Assembly: GCA_016292445.1 (NCBI GenBank)
Contig: JAEDIN010000034.1
Span: 1-12,335 of the forward strand
Length of the DNA stretch: 12,335 nucleotides
Direction of reading: 5' to 3'
Source of the DNA: Oscillospiraceae bacterium
Lineage (GTDB): Bacteria; Bacillota; Clostridia; Oscillospirales; Oscillospiraceae
The notes beneath the pieces were generated by a model that had not been told where the DNA came from, ran no database searches, and saw only the letters and a list, made by a program, of their open reading frames with translations. The position numbers and the translations under genes are program-made. Positions 6,593 to 12,335 of the stretch are shown here, piece after piece (position 1 is the first letter of the stretch; every line of letters begins with the position of its first letter).

Positions 6593-7680
6593 ACATTAAA
6601 TCTGAACAGTGTCACATCTCCGTCTTTCATGACATAATCCTTGCCCTCACTTCTGACAAGGCCGCGTTCCTTGGCAACTGCCATGCTGCCGCAGTCGCGC
6701 AGATCATCAAAGGCGACTATCTCGGCACGGATAAAGCCGCGCTCAAAGTCGGTATGTATCTTGCCTGCCGCCTGGGGTGCTTTTGTGCCATTTTTGATCG
6801 TCCATGCCCTGCATTCATCCGGTCCGCAGGTGAGGAAGGATATAAGCCCCAGCAGTGCATAGGAGCATTTTATCATGCGGTCAAGACCCGACTGTTCCAT
6901 GCCCAGCTCCTCAAGGAACATCTCGCGCTCCTCGGGCTCGAGTGCGGCTATCTCCTCCTCAAGCTTTGCGCAGATGGGGAGCACCTGTGCGCTTTCGGCT
7001 TCGGCGATGGCACAAAGCTGCTTGTAATACTCGTTGTTTTCATAATCGGAAACGCCATTTTCATCCATGTTTGCAGCATAGATGATGGGCTTTATGGTCA
7101 GCAGGTCGCTCGTTGCGATAAGCTCCATATCATCCGGGTCGCACTCGTAGCTGCGAACACTCTTGCCTGCATTGAGATGCGCTAAAAGGCCCTTGAACAC
7201 CTCTGCCTCGTGCAGATATTTCTTGTCGCCCTTGGCGTTTTTGTTTGCCTTTTCAATGCGCCGCTCGACCATCTCAATATCCGCCATGATAAGCTCAAGG
7301 TCAATTATCTCAACATCACGCCTGGGATTCGTGTCGCCCTCGACATGAATGACATTTTCATCGTCAAAGCACCTGACGACATGAATAACAGCGTCGGTAT
7401 TGCGGATATTTGAAAGGAACTTGTTGCCGAGGCCCTCTCCCTTTGACGCACCCTTTACAAGGCCTGCTATGTCGACAAATTCGATGACAGCCGGTGTGTA
7501 CTTCTTCGGCTCATATATCGATGCAAGGAAATCAAGACGCTCATCGGGAACGGTCACCATGCCTACATTCGGCTCTATCGTGCAGAAGGGGTAGTTTGCC
7601 GACTCCGCACCGGCATTGGTTATGGCGTTAAAGAGTGTGGACTTGCCGACATTCGGAAGACCTACGATTCCTAATTTCAT
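6589..7680 (-). CDS. ychF: YchF/OLA1-family redox-regulated P-loop ATPase
   Basis: Cytosolic P-loop NTPase of the Obg-related YchF/OLA1 group, which binds ribosomes and is implicated in stress and translation control. The 363 residues match the family's usual length. Visible motifs are Walker A GLPNVGKST (7-15), switch region DIAGLVKGA (70-78) and NMDE (204-207), which replaces the GTPase NKxD motif and is the known reason why the family prefers ATP. A helical insertion covers about 125-180 and a C-terminal TGS domain about 280-363. The ATG has a good AAGGAG site eight bases upstream. It lies 46 bases after ftsH, behind a strong hairpin, and its stop codon overlaps the start of the next gene. 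The order ftsH-ychF is not one I can tie to a shared function. Confidence 0.97.
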   Translation of the reverse strand: MKLGIVGLPNVGKSTLFNAITNAGAESANYPFCTIEPNVGMVTVPDERLDFLASIYEPKKYTPAVIEFVDIAGLVKGASKGEGLGNKFLSNIRNTDAVIHVVRCFDDENVIHVEGDTNPRRDVEIIDLELIMADIEMVERRIEKANKNAKGDKKYLHEAEVFKGLLAHLNAGKSVRSYECDPDDMELIATSDLLTIKPIIYAANMDENGVSDYENNEYYKQLCAIAEAESAQVLPICAKLEEEIAALEPEEREMFLEELGMEQSGLDRMIKCSYALLGLISFLTCGPDECRAWTIKNGTKAPQAAGKIHTDFERGFIRAEIVAFDDLRDCGSMAVAKERGLVRSEGKDYVMKDGDVTLFRFNV

Positions 7681-7693
7681 TTGTTACTCCTTG

Positions 7694-7722
7694 GAAGTGG
7701 GCAGCCGTAAGCTGCCCACTTC
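7694..7722 (-). repeat. Perfect 12-bp inverted repeat between ftsH and ychF
   Basis: The arms at 7694-7705 and 7711-7722 are perfectly complementary around a five-base loop. On the minus strand the hairpin begins four bases after the ftsH stop codon and ends just before the AAGGAG ribosome site of ychF. No T run follows on that strand, so it is not a standard terminator for these genes. T-rich sequence follows on the plus strand, where no gene needs ending. It could be an mRNA-stability or processing element or a weak attenuator. Confidence 0.75.
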
Positions 7723-7726
7723 TTTA

Positions 7727-9745
7727 TTACTCTTTTTTGTCCTCGGACTGATCCTCGGTCTTTTCGGGCTCATCGCTTATGCCTGCCGTGGGATCAACCA
7801 CCGGCTCATCGTCAAAGCGTGCGATCTTTCTCGCAGGGCGCTCAATGGTATTGTCGTTCTGCGCCTTTCTTGCCGCCTTCTCGCTCTCGGGCATGAACTC
7901 GTGATGCTCGAAGTAGTAATCAAATTCCTCCTTATCCATGGTTTCATGGACAAGCAGATATTCGGCAATTGCCTTAAGCTCGTCGGCGTGCTCGGTGAGA
8001 ATCTTCTCACACAGCGCCGAGGCCTCGTCAAAGATGCGCTTGACCTCCTCGTCGATAAGGCCTGCGGTCTCCTCGGAGTAGCTCTTTGTCGTGCCGAAGT
8101 CACGGCCGATAAATATACTGTGATCTGAGCTGTCATACAGGATGGGTCCGAGCTTATCGGACATACCGTAGCGCATGACCATGCTTCTTGCAATACTACT
8201 TGCCTGCTGGATATCGCCGGATGCGCCGGTGGATATATCGTCAAGGAAAAGCTTCTCGGAAATTCTGCCGCCGAGAGCCATTACGATGTTCTCAAACATC
8301 TCGCTCTTTGATTTGAAGTTCTCAAGATCCTCCTGAGGACGGAACAGCGTGAAGCCGCCCGCCATACCGCGTGGGATAATGGTTATATAGTGCACGGGGT
8401 CAACATTTTTAAGATACTTGCCGGCAACCGCATGGCCGGACTCGTGATAAGCGGTGAGACGCTTTGCCTTGTCGCTCATCTTGCGGCTCTTCTTCTCGGG
8501 ACCCATCTCGACCTTGAGGATAGCTTCCTCGCAGTCTGCCATGGTAACGAAGCGATGCTTGCGGCGAACAGCCAGCAGTGCCGCCTCGTTCATGAGGTTT
8601 TCAAGGTCTGCGCCGGAGAAGCCGGGAGTACCCTTTGCGATGCTGTTGAGGTCAACATCCTCTGCCAGCACCTTTCCTCTTGCGTGGATCTTGAGAATTG
8701 CCTCACGGCCCTTGATGTCGGGCAGCCCGACATAGACCTGACGGTCGAAGCGGCCGGGACGCAGAAGTGCGTTATCGAGAATATCTGCACGGTTTGTAGC
8801 CGCCATAACTATGACGCCCTCATTGTTGCCGAAGCCGTCCATCTCAACGAGGAGCTGGTTAAGGGTCTGCTCGCGCTCGTCATGTCCGCCGCCGAGACCG
8901 GAACCTCTCTGACGGCCGACAGCGTCGATCTCATCGATGAAGATGATAGCGGGAGCGACCTTCTTTGCCTGATCGAACAGGTCGCGGACGCGGCTTGCGC
9001 CGACGCCGACATAAAGCTCAACGAAATCAGAACCCGAGATGGATAAAAACTGTACGCCAGCCTCACCGGCGACTGCCTTTGCAAGCAAAGTCTTACCTGT
9101 TCCCGGAGGGCCTACAAGCAGGACACCCTTGGGGATGCGCGCGCCCATATCGGTAAAGGCGCGGGGATTTTTGAGGAACTCAACCAGTTCCTGAAGCTCT
9201 TCCTTTTCCTCGTCTGCACCTGCGACATCGGCAAAGGTCTTGCGGTTTTTCTCCTCGCTGCCGAGGCGGGTTCTGGCTTTGCCGAACTTGTTGACACCGC
9301 CGCCGACTCCGCCGCCGTTGGCTCTGGTCATCATGACTATCCAGAAAATCATCAAGCCGAACAGGAGCACATACGGGATAAGCTGGAGCCACCACGAAGA
9401 ACGAACGGGTTCGATCTGATAATCCTTGATGGTACCGTCCTTGTACTGCTGCTCTATCGTTTCGCCGAGGTCCTCGTAGAACAGCGAAAAGCTGTACATC
9501 TCATAGGACACCTCTTTGATACCCTTCTTTGCGCTTGAATCTCTGACCTTCATGGTCAGGAGGTTTTTGGTTCCGTCATAAACGAAGGACTCGACCTTCT
9601 TTTCGGTGAACAGATCCTTGACCTCGGCATAGCTCATTTTGTCGGGCTCTTCGGTGTTTAAAACCGTGAAAACCGTGCAGGCTATCAGCACGAGTATCAG
9701 CATGTAAAAGCCTATATCTCTGGAACGATTTCGTTTGGGGTTCAA
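7727..9745 (-). CDS. ftsH: ATP-dependent zinc metalloprotease FtsH
   Basis: Membrane-anchored hexameric AAA+ protease that degrades misfolded membrane proteins and selected regulators. The 672 residues show the full architecture: membrane segment 1 (about 11-29), an extracytoplasmic domain, membrane segment 2 (about 118-139), a glycine-rich linker (144-150), Walker A GPPGTGKT (212-219), pore loop YVG (245-247), Walker B IIFIDEID (267-274), second region of homology with RPGRFDRQ (329-336), and zinc site HESGH (434-438) with Asp511 as the likely third ligand. The acidic/lysine-rich tail after about 610 is variable. The start is TTG at 9745, supported by AGAGGAAG at proper spacing and by the N-terminal fit; no nearby ATG precedes the first membrane segment. 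The ribosome site begins at the hpt stop codon, 14 bases upstream, so coupling is likely. Position after tilS-hpt is the standard Firmicute arrangement. Confidence 0.98.
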   Translation of the reverse strand: MNPKRNRSRDIGFYMLILVLIACTVFTVLNTEEPDKMSYAEVKDLFTEKKVESFVYDGTKNLLTMKVRDSSAKKGIKEVSYEMYSFSLFYEDLGETIEQQYKDGTIKDYQIEPVRSSWWLQLIPYVLLFGLMIFWIVMMTRANGGGVGGGVNKFGKARTRLGSEEKNRKTFADVAGADEEKEELQELVEFLKNPRAFTDMGARIPKGVLLVGPPGTGKTLLAKAVAGEAGVQFLSISGSDFVELYVGVGASRVRDLFDQAKKVAPAIIFIDEIDAVGRQRGSGLGGGHDEREQTLNQLLVEMDGFGNNEGVIVMAATNRADILDNALLRPGRFDRQVYVGLPDIKGREAILKIHARGKVLAEDVDLNSIAKGTPGFSGADLENLMNEAALLAVRRKHRFVTMADCEEAILKVEMGPEKKSRKMSDKAKRLTAYHESGHAVAGKYLKNVDPVHYITIIPRGMAGGFTLFRPQEDLENFKSKSEMFENIVMALGGRISEKLFLDDISTGASGDIQQASSIARSMVMRYGMSDKLGPILYDSSDHSIFIGRDFGTTKSYSEETAGLIDEEVKRIFDEASALCEKILTEHADELKAIAEYLLVHETMDKEEFDYYFEHHEFMPESEKAARKAQNDNTIERPARKIARFDDEPVVDPTAGISDEPEKTEDQSEDKKE

Positions 9746-9759
9746 TTGATCACTTCCTC

Positions 9760-10308
9760 TTAGTCTGAGTAAATTTCGGGTTTAAGAACGCCGATATAGG
9801 GTAGATTGCGGTAAAGCTCGTTATAATCAAGTCCATAGCCGACGACAAAGGCATCGGGGACTTCAAAGCAGGAATATTTAGCGTAAACGGGGGCCTTTCT
9901 TCGTGAGGGCTTATCCATCAGCGTCGCTATGGTAACAGACGCCGGATTGCGTGTGGAAAGATAATGCTGGAGATAGTTGAGTGTGACGCCGGAGTCGAGG
10001 ATGTCCTCGACCATGATGACATGTCTGCCCTCGATGTTTTGGCTGAGATCCTTCTGAATGGACACAGCTCCGGTCGAGGTCGTACCCTTATACGAGGACA
10101 CCGCCATGAAATCCACCGAGCAGGGTATCGTCACATGACGCATCAGATCGGACATAAACACGAAGCAGCCCTTCAATACTCCGACAAAAAGAGGATTCTT
10201 ACCCTCGAAATCCTTCGAGATCTGCTCACCGAGGGCCTTGACCTTGTCAGCGATCTCCTCCTCGGTGAAAAACACTCTTTCAATATCGTTCTTCATATCT
10301 GTACCCAT
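9760..10308 (-). CDS. hpt: Hypoxanthine phosphoribosyltransferase
   Basis: Purine salvage enzyme that converts hypoxanthine (and usually guanine) plus PRPP to IMP or GMP in the cytosol. The protein is 182 residues, close to B. subtilis HprT. Key motifs are the PRPP-binding loop VIMVEDILDSGVTL (97-110), the conserved SSYKGTTSTG loop (71-80), the LKG diphosphate-binding segment near 45-47, and the C-terminal PDAFVVGYGLDYNELYRNLPYIGVLK. The start is uncertain: ATG at 10308 overlaps tilS by 29 bases, while ATG at 10296 gives MKNDIERV, which matches the N-terminus I recall for B. subtilis HprT. Neither has a strong ribosome site, so translation is probably coupled to tilS. In Firmicutes this gene typically lies between tilS and ftsH, as here. 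Confidence 0.96.
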   Translation of the reverse strand: MGTDMKNDIERVFFTEEEIADKVKALGEQISKDFEGKNPLFVGVLKGCFVFMSDLMRHVTIPCSVDFMAVSSYKGTTSTGAVSIQKDLSQNIEGRHVIMVEDILDSGVTLNYLQHYLSTRNPASVTIATLMDKPSRRKAPVYAKYSCFEVPDAFVVGYGLDYNELYRNLPYIGVLKPEIYSD

Positions 10309-11653
10309 TTTGATAATTGTCCCCCGTACAATCAGTTTTATTTATCATAACACGCAGCACGGCGCCTTCCGATCCTACCGCGCAGCGCTGAGCCACGCCG
10401 AAGCCGTAAACTGCGATAATTCCCTTTTCATCACGCAGTACCGGTGTCATGTTTCGCTCAAACTGCGTCATTTTCGTTTCCGAGAACAGATCCTTCAGAC
10501 TTTTCGTGCAATTTCTGCCGATAAGTCTGATTTTGTCCCCGTCTTTTCTGGAAGTAAAAGATATCGTACCACAAATGCTGTCATAATTAAAGAAAAAAGT
10601 ATTTAATGAATTGAAAACTTTGCTGCCGGTCGGCATCAGCTCGCACTCAACGGCAAAGCCGTGTTCCGGAAGAATGATTTTTCCGTTCGGCACAAGCTCC
10701 GTATCGGGCAGGGATTTGAGCTCTCTGCCGAAATACAGCCTGCCCTTATCCGCCGTAACGCGCATACCGTGGATATCGGTGTGGGAAACATTCTTAGTCT
10801 GCATCAGTTCAAGCACCGCCTGCGTATGCTGTGCCGTCAGTCCTCTGCCGCAGATTTTTCTCAACACCCTTGCCGCAATCGGTTTTGGCAGAGCGGCAAG
10901 CTCGGAAACGGGCAGAGAGTCGTTTTTATAAAAGTCTTTTATAAAATTCGCTGCCAGCGAATCGAGATACTCCTCGTCATCACGCAATAGCTCAGCCGCG
11001 CGCATCACAGAAGCCGAAAACGCGGGGTTTATACCGCGAAGGACCGGCATCACCCTGTGCCTTATGATGTTTCGGGTGTATTCGTCGGCGGCATTACTGC
11101 TGTCCTCGACATGGGGAACACCGTTTTCCGCAAGATATTTCTCTATCTCTGAACGGCTCGTTGACAAAAGCGGCCTTATGAACCTGTCCCTTTTGGGCGG
11201 AATACCGCACAAGCCCTTTGCACCGCTGCCTCTCGTGAGATTTAAAAGCACCGTTTCGGCGTTGTCATCGCTGTTGTGAGCTGTGGCTATCGCCGTGCAG
11301 CCGAGCTTATCCGCGCACTTCTCCAAAAACTCATAGCGAAGCTGCCTTGCCGCTTCCTCGGTGGATATTCCGTTTTTTTCGGCAAATGCTTTTACATCCG
11401 CCTGCCCGACCTCGCAGGCAACGCCGTTATCGGAACACCAGCCTTCAACAAAGGCTTGGTCGCGGTCAGCCTCCGCTCCGCGCAGCCGGTGGTTAAAATG
11501 CGCCGCTGACACAGTGATGCCGAGCTTATCGGCATTTTTATCGAGATAATGCAGCAGGCACATGGAGTCTGCACCGCCGGAAACGGCGCACAGTACCTTT
11601 GCTCCCCTCGGGAGCATTGCATACTTACTTATAAAATCAATAATCGTCTTCAT
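10280..11653 (-). CDS. tilS: tRNA(Ile)-lysidine synthetase
   Basis: Modifies C34 of the CAU-anticodon tRNA-Ile to lysidine using ATP, so that it reads AUA and is charged with isoleucine. The N-type ATP-pyrophosphatase P-loop SGGADS is at residues 25-30, followed by HFNHRLRG and the TAHNSDDNAET motif of the catalytic domain. A C-terminal substrate-binding domain ends with the TilS_C signature (KDGDKIR ... KSLKDLFSETKM). The chosen ATG at 11653 gives 457 residues and has AAGGAAA about seven bases upstream. A longer frame starting at 11695 would add 14 polar residues not typical of the family. The start lies inside the last codons of dnaB (17-base overlap) and the end overlaps hpt, so the cluster is translationally tight. 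Confidence 0.95.
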   Translation of the reverse strand: MKTIIDFISKYAMLPRGAKVLCAVSGGADSMCLLHYLDKNADKLGITVSAAHFNHRLRGAEADRDQAFVEGWCSDNGVACEVGQADVKAFAEKNGISTEEAARQLRYEFLEKCADKLGCTAIATAHNSDDNAETVLLNLTRGSGAKGLCGIPPKRDRFIRPLLSTSRSEIEKYLAENGVPHVEDSSNAADEYTRNIIRHRVMPVLRGINPAFSASVMRAAELLRDDEEYLDSLAANFIKDFYKNDSLPVSELAALPKPIAARVLRKICGRGLTAQHTQAVLELMQTKNVSHTDIHGMRVTADKGRLYFGRELKSLPDTELVPNGKIILPEHGFAVECELMPTGSKVFNSLNTFFFNYDSICGTISFTSRKDGDKIRLIGRNCTKSLKDLFSETKMTQFERNMTPVLRDEKGIIAVYGFGVAQRCAVGSEGAVLRVMINKTDCTGDNYQNGYRYEERY

Positions 11654-12335
11654 TGAGATTTCCTTCGTATGCCGCGAAGGTCGTGTATTCGGCAAGCCAC
11701 GAGAGCTTGACCATGCCGGTCTGACCCTTTCTGTTTTTTAGGACTATCGCCTCGGAAACATTCGGCTCTTCGCACTCGGCATTGTAGTATCCCTCGCGAT
11801 ACAGGCCGATGACGACATCGGCGTCCTGCTCGATAGCGCCGGATTCACGCAGGTCCGAGAGCATGGGGCGCTTGTTCGGGCGACCCTCGCTTGCACGGCT
11901 AAGCTGCGACAGGCAGATAACGGGAACATTCAGCTCCTTTGCCATTATCTTGAGCATACGGCTCATATCGCTGACCACCTGCTGGCGGTTCTCGGCGGCA
12001 TACTTTCTGCTGTCACCGCCGGCAGATTGCATCAGTTGGAGGTAGTCGATGACCACAAGCCCGAGGTTGGATATTCTGCGGCACTGGGCATTTATGTCCG
12101 AAACGGACAGCATGGGGTTATCGTCAATGCGCATATCGGTCGCGCTCAAGACCTGCGCCGCAGCCGCAATGCGCTTCCACTCGTCGGAATTGAGCCGGCC
12201 GGTGAGCAAATTCTGCGACGGTACAAGACCTTCACCTGCAAGCAGTCTGCTTACAAGCTGCTCGCGGCTCATCTCCAGCGAGAACACCGCCACCGCCTTG
12301 TCCGTTTTTTTTGCGACATTCATTGCAATGTTCAG
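11637..12335 (-). CDS. dnaB: Replicative DNA helicase DnaB, C-terminal part (cut by window edge)
   Basis: Hexameric helicase that unwinds DNA at the replication fork. Only the last 232 residues are present; the reading frame runs off the window end as LNIA before the internal Met, so the Met at 12323 is not the start. What remains is most of the RecA-like motor domain after Walker A: the FSLEM motif, Walker B VVIDYLQLM, the LSQLSR switch, the LRESGAIEQDADVV stretch, and KNRKGQTG, which holds the arginine-finger region. The C-terminus is short and acidic (NEDDY). The stop overlaps tilS by 17 bases. The N-terminal DnaG-interacting domain and Walker A lie beyond the window. Confidence 0.95.
   Translation of the reverse strand: MNIAMNVAKKTDKAVAVFSLEMSREQLVSRLLAGEGLVPSQNLLTGRLNSDEWKRIAAAAQVLSATDMRIDDNPMLSVSDINAQCRRISNLGLVVIDYLQLMQSAGGDSRKYAAENRQQVVSDMSRMLKIMAKELNVPVICLSQLSRASEGRPNKRPMLSDLRESGAIEQDADVVIGLYREGYYNAECEEPNVSEAIVLKNRKGQTGMVKLSWLAEYTTFAAYEGNLNEDDY

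Noticed and set aside
7694..7740. Possible plus-strand terminator (hairpin followed by T-rich sequence)
   Set aside because: No plus-strand gene exists nearby to need one, and the T run is interrupted. Kept only as an inverted repeat.
11654..11695. Upstream in-frame extension of tilS by 14 residues
   Set aside because: The extension overlaps dnaB coding sequence, adds polar residues not typical of TilS, and the internal ATG at 11653 has a good ribosome site.

Overview
This window reads as an ordinary chromosomal stretch of a Firmicute, most likely a Clostridia member of the Oscillospiraceae/Ruminococcaceae kind. The grounds are a T-box leader on a tRNA-synthetase gene, the Firmicute gene order tilS-hpt-ftsH, a YtvI-like permease, strong G-rich Shine-Dalgarno sites, TTG/GTG starts and roughly half G+C by eye. 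That placement is an inference from gene content, not from a marker gene. All eight genes lie on the minus strand, so transcription runs from high to low coordinates.

Reading in the direction of transcription, the first block is a tightly packed housekeeping cluster: the 3' end of dnaB (replicative helicase, cut by the window edge), tilS (tRNA-Ile lysidine synthetase), hpt (hypoxanthine phosphoribosyltransferase), ftsH (membrane AAA+ protease), ychF (P-loop ATPase of the Obg/OLA1 group) and a TRIC/UPF0126 membrane protein. Genes overlap or are separated by a few bases, except for a 46-base ftsH-ychF gap that holds a perfect 12-bp hairpin.

The second block starts from a promoter whose -35 hexamer overlaps the stop codon of the TRIC gene. 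Its leader has the features of a yybP-ykoY (Mn2+-sensing) riboswitch followed by an intrinsic terminator whose 5' arm overlaps the aptamer's closing helix. This is the layout of an ON switch. It precedes two genes joined by an adjacent stop and start: an AI-2E/YtvI-type permease and a P2-type cation ATPase. The riboswitch suggests that this annotated 'calcium' ATPase is at least partly a Mn2+ exporter.

The third block is thrS. Its promoter sits in the last codons of the ATPase gene and drives a T-box leader whose antiterminator and terminator can be drawn base by base. The ThrRS itself lacks the N-terminal TGS domain found in the usual ~640-residue enzyme.

I see no mobile element, CRISPR array, tRNA or rRNA gene, or clear sign of horizontal transfer. 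No wholly new system is visible. The most interesting part is regulatory: two different riboswitches placed end to end with embedded promoters, whose terminators are the only ones I can see at the ends of the upstream transcription units, and a YtvI-like permease under probable Mn2+ control.
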